From: Acidimicrobiia bacterium
GTDB lineage: Bacteria > Actinomycetota > Acidimicrobiia > Spongiisociales > ZC4RG35
DNA: 7,962 nucleotides
Assembly: GCA_009377735.1 (NCBI GenBank)
Contig: WHTL01000178.1
Coordinates: forward strand, 1-7,962
Direction: 5' to 3'
Shown here: in pieces, positions 1 through 5,448 of the stretch
How the letters are laid out: the number at the start of each line of letters is the position of its first letter
How positions within the stretch are numbered: position 1 is the stretch's first letter
Position numbers and translations under genes: made by a program
Notes under the pieces: generated by a model
Database searches by the model: none
Seen by the model: the letters and a program-made list of their open reading frames with translations, nothing else
Told to the model about the DNA's origin: nothing

Positions 1-138
1 CAGGAGGACATCAACGCCATCGCCGAGGCGGGGATCACCCGAGGCTGCAACCCACCTGATAACGACCGCTACTGCCCCGACGACCTCTTGACCAGAGGCC
101 AAGCCGCCGCCTTCATGAGACGAGCCCTCCTGCCATGA
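1..138 (+). CDS. C-terminal end of an SLH-like repeat protein (partial)
   Basis: Frame 1 is open from the first base and stops at TGA 136-138, leaving 45 C-terminal residues of a gene that starts outside the window. The fragment reads DINAIAEAGITRGCNPP, then a YCPDD segment, then LLTRGQAAAFMRRAL. This is the end of an S-layer-homology-like repeat (helix, G-I-T-x-G-C turn, paired Cys, RGQ-x-AAF helix) often found at the C-terminus of secreted proteins in Acidimicrobiia. Such repeats are thought to anchor or decorate extracellular proteins, and the two cysteines in the short turn fit an exported, possibly disulphide-bonded domain. The rest of the protein, including any signal peptide or catalytic domain, cannot be seen, so its function is unknown. 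It converges on the minus-strand operon. Confidence 0.8.
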   Translation, partial: QEDINAIAEAGITRGCNPPDNDRYCPDDLLTRGQAAAFMRRALLP

Positions 139-198
139 GACGCCCCAACGACATTAGGAGGTAAGGAAATTGAAGAGAGGCAGCAAGAGAGCCACAAG

Positions 199-384
199 AT
201 GACCTACTCGACGACTGCCTCCACAAGATCTTCCCAACGGATGGAACGACCTGTAACGCGAGCCAATGAGGTCGCGATGTCCCGGCCCCTGGCGACCACG
301 AAGCTACGGGAGACCTCGAGCACGACCACACCGAACCCGTTAGAGGACCTCAACCCAGCGACAGACGCTGACACGCGGGGTTGA
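199..384 (+). CDS. Doubtful small ORF, 61 aa, possibly translationally coupled
   Basis: A perfect Shine-Dalgarno AGGAGGT (156-162) lies seven bases before a TTG at 170. That TTG opens a 10-residue frame (MKRGSKRATR) ending at TGA 200-202, which overlaps the ATG of this ORF at 199 (ATGA). The product would be a 61-residue Ser/Thr/Arg-rich peptide with no membrane segment and no family I recognise. Its stop codon coincides with the stop codon in the homologous part of element X, where two other copies end a short coding tail. That is the main reason to list it. Against it: the composition is what a shifted frame of high-GC DNA would give, and the ORF runs through the 11-bp inverted repeat. It may be a decayed gene remnant. 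Confidence 0.15.
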   Translation: MTYSTTASTRSSQRMERPVTRANEVAMSRPLATTKLRETSSTTTPNPLEDLNPATDADTRG

Positions 385-388
385 GGTC
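346..388. terminator. 11-bp perfect inverted repeat with nested hairpin
   Basis: GACCTCAACCC (346-356) is exactly complementary to GGGTTGAGGTC (378-388). The 21-base loop holds a second small stem, AGCG (357-360) with CGCT (366-369). There is no T-tract, so it is not a classical intrinsic terminator, but its position between convergent genes suits a bidirectional terminator or a block to read-through. Its right arm overlaps the start of the plus-strand element X copy. Confidence 0.45.
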
Positions 389-468
389 GGACGGCCGCAG
401 CCACGCGAGGAGTGAGACAAAGGCAGCCGTTGGGGGTCTGGGGGACGGAGTGCCCCAGAAGTTGGAGT
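376..468 (+). repeat. Dispersed element X, copy C (plus strand)
   Basis: From the TGA at 382, 69 bases align without gaps to the minus strand of the copy at 6538-6606, with 17 differences (about 75% identity by hand count). The best-conserved blocks are TGAGGTCGGA, CCACGCGA, GCCGT and GGGGGTCTGGGGG followed by CGGAG. Similarity continues past the hairpin as AGAAG-two bases-GGAGT up to 468. This copy is inverted relative to the two copies on the other side of the operon. It is more diverged than those two are from each other. Confidence 0.6.
438..458 (-). terminator. GC hairpin 22 bases past the operon stop codon
   Basis: CTGGGG (438-443) pairs with CCCCAG (453-458) across a 9-base loop. It starts 22 bases beyond the stop codon of the last operon gene on the minus strand, the usual place for a terminator. 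It has no U-run, as is common in high-GC actinobacteria. It is also part of element X, so it may have arrived with that repeat. Confidence 0.45.
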
Positions 469-480
469 CACTCAGAAAAC

Positions 481-1272
481 TCAGAACAGGGCGTTTAGGT
501 CTGCCCAGGGGAGGGGGATCTCAAGACGTTGGTAGGTACCTTCGTTGAGAAGCTCGTGGGCGGCTCGGGAGAGGTGGCCGAGGACTGCTCCGGCGAGGGA
601 CGAGCCCGCAGAAATCCGGCGCACACCTGCCTCCGCCAGTTCCGGGACCGGGGGTGATTCGGGACCGACCAGGATGTTCACCGGCGCCTGGATTGCTTCG
701 GTCAGGGTCGAGATGGTTGCCAGGTCCGCGGTACCGGGTACGAAGACACCACTGGCGCCGACCGAAAGGTAGGCGTCGGCCCGGGCCAGAGTGTCGTCCA
801 GATCACCATCCCCCACTAGATATGTGTCCGTGCGGGCGTTGAGGTAGAGATCGACCCCCTCTTTCCCAGCGGCTTCCCTGACCACCTTCACACGTCTGGC
901 GGCATCGTCGACACTACGCAGGGAGCCATCGTCCAAGCTGTCTTCGAGGTTAACCCCTACCGCACCGGCCCCGATGACCATCCTCGTGGTTTCGGATAGC
1001 GCTTTGTCATCGTCACCAAACCCACCCTCGATGTCGCAGCTCACGGGAACGTCGACGGCTTCGGTGATGCGTTGCAAGTTGGCGAGCATGAGGTCGCGAT
1101 CGAGCTGGTTGCCGTCGGGACTCCCCATCGACCACGCCACGGCGGCGCTGGTGGTGGCAAGGGCGCTGGCACCCGCTTCCTCTATCAGTCGTGCCGTCAC
1201 CACATCCCAACAATTGGGGAGTACGAGGGGATCCTCCGAGGACTCGTGAAGCTGATTGAAACGGTTGAACAT
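481..1272 (-). CDS. Isocitrate lyase / PEP mutase superfamily protein
   Basis: A 263-residue TIM-barrel protein of the isocitrate lyase/phosphoenolpyruvate mutase superfamily, whose members make or break C-C or P-C bonds next to a carboxylate using Mg2+. The start is the ATG at 1272, preceded by AAGGGGA at normal spacing; an in-frame ATG at 1317 lacks this and would add 15 unlikely residues. Visible family marks are PNCWDVVTARLIEEAG (19-34), the metal-binding strand CDIEGGFGDD (79-88), VNLEDS (107-112) and NARTDTYLVG, all as expected for the superfamily. The Lys-x-Cys-Gly-His catalytic loop of true isocitrate and methylisocitrate lyases is absent; the stretch after EDS reads LDDGSLRSVDD. It is therefore probably neither of those enzymes. 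As the last operon gene it may cleave the final intermediate, for example to a 2-oxo acid. The substrate is unknown. Confidence 0.85.
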   Translation of the reverse strand: MFNRFNQLHESSEDPLVLPNCWDVVTARLIEEAGASALATTSAAVAWSMGSPDGNQLDRDLMLANLQRITEAVDVPVSCDIEGGFGDDDKALSETTRMVIGAGAVGVNLEDSLDDGSLRSVDDAARRVKVVREAAGKEGVDLYLNARTDTYLVGDGDLDDTLARADAYLSVGASGVFVPGTADLATISTLTEAIQAPVNILVGPESPPVPELAEAGVRRISAGSSLAGAVLGHLSRAAHELLNEGTYQRLEIPLPWADLNALF

Positions 1273-1286
1273 GGTTTGTCCCCTTA

Positions 1287-1314
1287 GGGTTGGCGACAGC
1301 ATCCTATTCAACCC
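1287..1314 (-). promoter_or_regulatory. Weak stem-loop in the 75-base gap before the last operon gene
   Basis: GGGTTG (1287-1292) can pair with CAACCC (1309-1314), with an alternative register GGTTGG/CCAACC. This is the only sizeable gap between the five enzyme genes. The stem could mark a processing site or partial attenuator that lowers expression of the last gene. It is short and may be chance. Confidence 0.2.
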
Positions 1315-1347
1315 CAACCGCAGGTCCCCGGTTGCACCAACTCTATC

Positions 1348-2511
1348 TCAGTCTTGGGGGCAGCCAGCCAATTCGAGTACTAGGGCCATCCGATATGATG
1401 CCAGCTCCGGGTCATCGAGAAGACCAGCCTGGTCTGCGAGGAGGAACTGGTCGACGAGGTGGAGAACCGATCGCGCCGACTCCATCGCGGCCACCATACG
1501 GAAATGATCCTGGTGGCCGTTGAGGTAGGCCATGAACACCACGCCGGTCTTGTAGTTGAAGGTGGGCTCCGAGAAGACGTGACGCGCCAGAGGCAATGTC
1601 GGGTCGAGGATCTCGCGGAACCGCTCATCGTCCCCCTGATCTAGGACCTGGATGGCGGCGGAGGCTGCCGGAGCGATGACATCGAAGGCGCCAAGGAAGG
1701 CGTCACTGTGATGCTGGCCATCCCCACCTATCACCTCGGGATAATTGAAGTCGTCACCGGTGTACATCCGCAGCCCGGCGGGGAGGCGTCGTCTCATGTC
1801 GATCTCCCGTTCCTTCTCCAAAAGCGAGATCTTGACGCCATCCACCTTCTCGACGTTCGCTTTGAGAATGGAGAGGAAGCATTCGGTGGCCGAGTCGAGG
1901 TCGCTCGATCCCCAGTATTCCGACAAGGCGGGATCGAACATCCCGCCGAGCCAGTGGATCAGCACCGGACGTTGCGCCGAGTCCAGTACCTCCGAGTAGA
2001 CCTGTCGATAATCATCCTCACCCTGGGCAACCGCGGCCAGATGCCGGCTTGCCATCACCACCGCCTGACCCCCAGCGTCCTCGATGAGAGCCACCTGCTC
2101 CTGGTAGGCATCGATGATTTCGGCGAGCGACGGATCGGCAGCCGTGAGCTGGTCGGTGTTTGCCCCACAGGCGATCTCACCGCCCTCCGCCTTGGCTTCG
2201 GCACTGGTACGGGTGATCAGCTCCCGGGTCGGCTCCCAGCCCATGCCCATCCCCCGCTGTGCGGTGTCCATGGCGTCGGCGACCGCAAGACCCCAAGACC
2301 AGATGTGTCGCCGGAATGCGAGGGTCGCATCCCAATCGACCACGGCGGAAGACCCCGGGGTGTTGTCGGCGAGAGGATCGGCGACAACATGGACGGCGGC
2401 GAAGGCTCTCCTCGCCTCGACCGGCCCGGTCGGCTTCTCATGACCGGCGGGCTCTCCCAGATCGTGGATGACCGTTGTGCCGTCACTCCGGGGAAGTCTG
2501 ATCTGTGTCAT
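1348..2511 (-). CDS. DUF993 family protein (DHDPS-like aldolase fold)
   Basis: A 387-residue protein I recognise as DUF993, usually annotated as a dihydrodipicolinate-synthase-family protein, i.e. a TIM-barrel class I (Schiff-base) aldolase fold. The start is ATG 2511 with GAGGAG nine bases upstream; a GTG/ATG further up would overlap the previous gene. Characteristic segments are WDATLAFRRHIWSWGLAVADAMDTAQRG (60-87; written here as a landmark), the barrel strand GVKISLLEKE, where K227 is the candidate Schiff-base lysine, and YTGDDFNYPEV about 25 residues later. Homologues tend to sit in sugar-type catabolic clusters with LacI regulators and dehydrogenases, as here. It follows the AroE-like gene after 13 bases, so the two are surely co-transcribed. 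The likely job is retro-aldol cleavage or dehydration of a 2-keto-3-deoxy type acid, but no DUF993 reaction is firmly known to me. Confidence 0.8.
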   Translation of the reverse strand: MTQIRLPRSDGTTVIHDLGEPAGHEKPTGPVEARRAFAAVHVVADPLADNTPGSSAVVDWDATLAFRRHIWSWGLAVADAMDTAQRGMGMGWEPTRELITRTSAEAKAEGGEIACGANTDQLTAADPSLAEIIDAYQEQVALIEDAGGQAVVMASRHLAAVAQGEDDYRQVYSEVLDSAQRPVLIHWLGGMFDPALSEYWGSSDLDSATECFLSILKANVEKVDGVKISLLEKEREIDMRRRLPAGLRMYTGDDFNYPEVIGGDGQHHSDAFLGAFDVIAPAASAAIQVLDQGDDERFREILDPTLPLARHVFSEPTFNYKTGVVFMAYLNGHQDHFRMVAAMESARSVLHLVDQFLLADQAGLLDDPELASYRMALVLELAGCPQD

Positions 2512-2524
2512 ATCTCCATTCTCC

Positions 2525-3367
2525 TCATTTCCGATCGCTTTGGCCGTCCCACTCCTCAAGCGCGTTTCGCATCACTGGGGCGGCGTCGCTCACACCCGTC
2601 CATCGCTCGAATGCCAGGGCAGCCTGAGACACCAGCATCTCAATGCCATTGCAAACCCTAAGACCACGATCTAGCGCGGCCCTCACCAAAGCCGTCTCCG
2701 GGGGCACATAGACCAGGTCGAACACTGCGGCTTCCCGAGGGATTGCATCTACATCGAAGGCGAGTTCCCCGCTGGACATACCCACTGTGGTGGCATTCAC
2801 CGCCACATCGGCGCTGGCAAGGGCCACATCCAATTCGTCCGTTCTCAATGCAGACATGTTGCCCAAGTCGGCGAAGTCGGCTACGAGGTCGGTGGCGCGC
2901 TGCAGCGAGCGGTTTGCCACCACCACCTCACCCGCACCACCGTTTAGCACAGTCCAAACCACGGCCCGGGCAGCACCACCCGCTCCCACCACGACGAATC
3001 TCGATCCATCGATCGTGGCACCAAGGGTGTCGGTGAGTGCGTGACGGAAACCGGAGGCATCGGTGTTGAAACCGGTCAGGCCTCCGTCGTCGTCATTGAT
3101 GACCGAGTTGACCGCCCCGATCGCCGCTGCACCCTGCTCGACCCGATCGAGGTGGGCGATCACGGCTTGCTTGTGGGGTGCGGTGACCTGGAATCCGAGC
3201 CATTCGCCCTCCCTAACCTCGGCGACGAACTCCGGAAGTCCCGTTTCGGCGAGCTCTCGCAGCTCATAGCGGGCATCGATCCCGAAATGGGAGAAGGCTG
3301 CGTTGTGCATCACGCCGGAGTGGCGTCGCTTCAGCGGAGTCCCGATGAGGGCAACGGTGCTGGTCAC
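2525..3367 (-). CDS. AroE-like shikimate/quinate dehydrogenase family protein with altered substrate site
   Basis: A 280-residue NAD(P)-dependent dehydrogenase of the AroE family. The start is GTG at 3367, overlapping the upstream TGA by four bases (GTGA), which implies translational coupling. Family marks in order: substrate loop GTPLKRRHSGVMHN (9-22), VTAPHK with catalytic Lys66, AVNS (Asn87), FNTDASGF with catalytic Asp103, nucleotide loop VVVGAGGAARA (about 125-135), NRS (152-154), NATTVGM (191-197) and MLVSQAA (Gln248). Against E. coli AroE, the first serine of the S-x-S carboxylate-binding motif is Arg15 and the Asn before V-T is Gln60; Ser17, Thr62, Lys66, Asn87, Asp103 and Gln248 are kept. 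The catalytic pair is intact but the substrate pocket differs, so oxidation of a related polyol or cyclic acid in this catabolic operon is more likely than aromatic amino acid synthesis. The cofactor cannot be settled from sequence. Confidence 0.85.
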   Translation of the reverse strand: MTSTVALIGTPLKRRHSGVMHNAAFSHFGIDARYELRELAETGLPEFVAEVREGEWLGFQVTAPHKQAVIAHLDRVEQGAAAIGAVNSVINDDDGGLTGFNTDASGFRHALTDTLGATIDGSRFVVVGAGGAARAVVWTVLNGGAGEVVVANRSLQRATDLVADFADLGNMSALRTDELDVALASADVAVNATTVGMSSGELAFDVDAIPREAAVFDLVYVPPETALVRAALDRGLRVCNGIEMLVSQAALAFERWTGVSDAAPVMRNALEEWDGQSDRK

Positions 3368-4392
3368 ACGTTGCTGTCTGGGAATTGGACGTGGGGGATG
3401 ATGTGTTCCGCCCACAGCTCCAGCTGTGTCGGATCGGGGGTCATGGTGTGGAGCATGAACTTCTCCACCCCTGCGTCCACTCGAGCCTGAAGCGACGCCA
3501 CCACCTCGTCGGGAGTGCCGAACAGGTAGACACGCTCCAGATACTCCGGTCCCCGAGCCTCGCTCATCACCCGCAGCATCGCCTCGTGCTGTTCGGTGCG
3601 CGCCTTGTCGCCGTCGTCGGTGGCGACGAAATGGAAGAAGTTCTCGTGGGCGACCGTCATGGTCGCCGGGTCGCGCTCATTCTCGGTGAGATAGGCCTGC
3701 AACTCATCCCAGTCACGTCGGATGTCCTCGGGCGGACAGGTCGGCCGGGGAATCCAGCCTTCCGCATTGAGGAGGCGTCTCTTCACGGCGTCGACGAATC
3801 TGGGGAGATCGGGAGATCCGGGATCGGCCAACTGGGATCCCCCACCAATCCACACCTCTGGACGGGATGCGGTTCTGGGTTCGATCTCGACATCGGAAAT
3901 GGAGTAGTACTTGCCCTCATAGGTGACCGTCTCCCCTTCGAGGAGTGGGACGACGATGTCGAGGATCTCGTCGGTGCGGGCACCGCGCTCGGACTTCTTC
4001 ACCCCGGTCGCGGCGTACTCCGGCGGATACCATCCGATACCGGCCCCGAGCACGATCCGATCCTGGGACAGGAACTGCATGGTCGCCAGCTGTTTCGCCA
4101 GGAGTACCGGCTCCCTGATGGGGGTGACCAACACCGACGTACCCAACTTCACCCGATCGGTGACTGCGGCAACATAGGCGAGGGCGGTGAGTGGCTCCAT
4201 GAACGAGACCGAGTAGAACTGCTTGGCAGCGAGGAGATGATCGGTGATGAAGATGGAGTCGAATCCGAGATTCTCCACCTCGCGGGCGAAGGCCCTGATG
4301 CCGTCCGCTCGTTCCGGACCGTCCTCGGCCCACACGAACGAGGGGAGGAATACCCCAAACCTCTCGATGTTGGAGGTGCTGCTGTCACTCAT
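3364..4392 (-). CDS. LLM-class (luciferase-like) F420- or flavin-dependent oxidoreductase
   Basis: A 342-residue bacterial-luciferase-like TIM barrel. The start is ATG 4392 with AAGGAAA about eight bases upstream. Landmarks are FGVFLPSF near the N-terminus (12-19), NLGFDSIFITDH (41-52), the central DRVKLGTSVLVTPIREP strand with LLAKQLATM, the family signature IVLGAGIGWYPPEY and later RPEVWIGGGS. These fit the LLM group in which actinobacteria use coenzyme F420, though FMN-dependent members look alike. No signal peptide or membrane segment is seen, so it should be cytoplasmic. It lies 32 bases after the SDR gene and overlaps the AroE-like gene by four bases. In this pathway it could do a hydride transfer that NAD(P) enzymes cannot, or a flavin-type oxygenation. 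F420 versus FMN is undecided. Confidence 0.88.
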   Translation of the reverse strand: MSDSSTSNIERFGVFLPSFVWAEDGPERADGIRAFAREVENLGFDSIFITDHLLAAKQFYSVSFMEPLTALAYVAAVTDRVKLGTSVLVTPIREPVLLAKQLATMQFLSQDRIVLGAGIGWYPPEYAATGVKKSERGARTDEILDIVVPLLEGETVTYEGKYYSISDVEIEPRTASRPEVWIGGGSQLADPGSPDLPRFVDAVKRRLLNAEGWIPRPTCPPEDIRRDWDELQAYLTENERDPATMTVAHENFFHFVATDDGDKARTEQHEAMLRVMSEARGPEYLERVYLFGTPDEVVASLQARVDAGVEKFMLHTMTPDPTQLELWAEHIIPHVQFPDSNV

Positions 4393-4424
4393 CTACCCGT
4401 TTCCTTTCATCGTGATGTTTGTGT

Positions 4425-5195
4425 TCATGGCATGTGCCCGCCGCCATTGGGGCTGAGCGTTTGACCGTGATAGAGCTGGGCGGCGTCGGAAAGCAGGAAA
4501 ACCACACTCTCGGCTACCTCCGACGGCTCGGCGAATCGACCGGCGGGCAGCTCTGCCAGACGCTTCTTGCCGACCTCACCTTCGGTCACGGTGGAGCCCA
4601 TGTCGGTGATGGTGACCCCGGGTGCGACCGCGTTCACACGGATCCCTCGTGGCCCCACCTCACGAGCCAGTGCCTTGGTGAATCCGAGCAGTCCCGCCTT
4701 GGATGCCGAATAGTGGGCCAGACCGGCGAATCCGATCTGTCCCAATCGGGAGGAGATCATGACAATGGCGCCCACTCCTCGCTCCAACATGTCGGGAAGT
4801 ACCGCCTGAGTGCAGACGAAGGCACCAGTGAGGTTTACATCGATGACCCGACGCCACTCGGCCAACGCCATATCGGAAATTTTGCTCTCCGGCATGATCC
4901 CGGCGTTGTTCACCAGGGCGTCGATCCGCCCGAATTCGGAGAGTGCCGACTCGACCATGGTCGCCACCTGATCCGGCTCGGTGACATCGGCCTCGAGAGC
5001 GACGGCTGAGCGTCCCCTCTCTTCGACACCCTTCACTGTCTCCGCGGCTCCCGATTCGCCGGTTTCGTAGCCAACGATCAGGTCCGCCCCGGCATCAGCG
5101 CAGCCAAGGGCGATAGCGGCACCAATCCCTCGGCTCGCCCCCGTCACCATCACCACCCGATCTGCCAGGGCATCCGATGCGAAAAGTGATGACAA
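4425..5195 (-). CDS. SDR family oxidoreductase (first enzyme gene of the operon)
   Basis: A classical short-chain dehydrogenase/reductase of 256 residues. The start is taken as TTG 5195, because AGGAG lies six bases before it; the in-frame ATG at 5243 has no such site, lies inside the LacI operator and would add 16 residues the family lacks. All hallmarks are present: TGASRGIG nucleotide loop (18-25), NNAG (96-99), Asn121, Ser149 in the ISS motif, and the YSASK motif with Tyr162 and Lys166 at the usual 13-residue distance from Ser149. RVNAVAPG and the C-terminal NGGGHMP are typical of 3-oxoacyl-reductase-like and glucose-dehydrogenase-like SDRs. SDRs of this type oxidise a secondary alcohol with NAD(P). 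Being the first gene behind the promoter and operator, it probably acts early in the pathway. The exact substrate is not readable. Confidence 0.9.
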   Translation of the reverse strand: MSSLFASDALADRVVMVTGASRGIGAAIALGCADAGADLIVGYETGESGAAETVKGVEERGRSAVALEADVTEPDQVATMVESALSEFGRIDALVNNAGIMPESKISDMALAEWRRVIDVNLTGAFVCTQAVLPDMLERGVGAIVMISSRLGQIGFAGLAHYSASKAGLLGFTKALAREVGPRGIRVNAVAPGVTITDMGSTVTEGEVGKKRLAELPAGRFAEPSEVAESVVFLLSDAAQLYHGQTLSPNGGGHMP

Positions 5196-5238
5196 GAACA
5201 ACTCCTGGGAAGAACGACAAAGCCCAAAAATAGGGGAC

Positions 5239-5252
5239 GGCAAACGCTTTCC
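5239..5252. promoter_or_regulatory. LacI-family operator
   Basis: GGCAAACGCTTTCC fits the LacI-family half-site pattern GG-x-AA-x-CG-x-TT-x-CC exactly, with a central CG and 10 of 14 bases in perfect dyad symmetry. It lies four bases beyond the -10 box of the minus-strand promoter, where the transcription start should fall, and 44 bases before the SDR start codon. A repressor bound there would block initiation. The adjacent gene encodes a LacI-family regulator with the matching hinge leucine. Confidence 0.75.
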
Positions 5253-5255
5253 TAG

Positions 5256-5284
5256 AACCTACCTCATGGACACCCGCGCGTCAA
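5256..5284 (-). promoter_or_regulatory. Sigma70-type promoter of the enzyme operon
   Basis: Reading the minus strand, TTGACG (5284-5279) is a near-perfect -35 box, followed by a 17-base spacer and TAGGTT (5261-5256) as a -10 box that keeps the conserved TA at the start and T at the end. The predicted start site falls inside the LacI operator. The leader to the SDR TTG codon would be about 55 bases. Confidence 0.65.
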
Positions 5285-5311
5285 TCGCGGCACCCAGGGT
5301 CGTCCTCCCTT

Positions 5312-5442
5312 GTTCTGCGCGTAGAATCTCGCCCCAACGCGTCAAAAATCCGCACAGAAAGGGGTGTGAGGCCGGGCTCCTTCGTTCTGCGCGTAGAATC
5401 TCGCCCCAACGCGTCAAAAATCCGCACAGAAAGGGGTGTGAG
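5312..5442. repeat. Two perfect 59-bp direct repeats, period 72
   Basis: Bases 5312-5370 and 5384-5442 are identical over 59 bases, separated by 13 bases of different sequence; the difference ends the match at once on the right side. Inside each copy TTCTGCGCG and CGCACAGAA form an 8-of-9 inverted repeat, CCCC in its loop can pair with GGGG just outside it (a pseudoknot-like topology), and TTCTG..TAGAA can form a smaller hairpin. The minus strand reads both copies in the same frame as the peptide HPFLCGFLTRWGEILRAE, since the period is a multiple of three. The pair lies between the regulator stop codon and the operon promoter. No known element was recognised. Confidence 0.85.
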
Positions 5443-5448
5443 CCTCTT

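Larger units (their letters stand above)
139..480. other. Convergent intergenic region
   Basis: This 342-base gap separates the SLH-like gene from the last gene of the minus-strand operon. It holds a perfect AGGAGGT at 156-162, a doubtful small ORF (199-384), an 11-bp inverted repeat (346-388), a plus-strand copy of the dispersed element X (about 376-468) and a hairpin close to the operon stop codon (438-458). Nothing in it resembles a known protein or RNA gene. The two hairpins suit a region where transcripts from both sides must end. Confidence 0.6.

Noticed and set aside
1255..1267. Second LacI-type operator around AAACGGTT inside the start of the last gene
   Set aside because: The inner AA-x-CG-x-TT matches, but the outer G and C of the half-sites are missing, and the bases are explained by Phe-Asn-Arg-Phe-Asn codons.
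1708..2661. Long plus-strand ORF of 317 codons opposite the DUF993 and AroE-like genes
   Set aside because: It is antisense to two recognised genes, has no family resemblance or ribosome-binding site, and is the usual product of high third-position GC on the other strand.
3385..4464. Plus-strand ORF of 359 codons opposite the LLM gene
   Set aside because: It is the antisense shadow of a clear LLM oxidoreductase; its composition is that of complementary codons and no domain is visible.
5312..5442. CRISPR-like repeat-spacer-repeat
   Set aside because: Only two units with a 13-base linker and a 59-base repeat; this is far from CRISPR dimensions and no cas genes are present.
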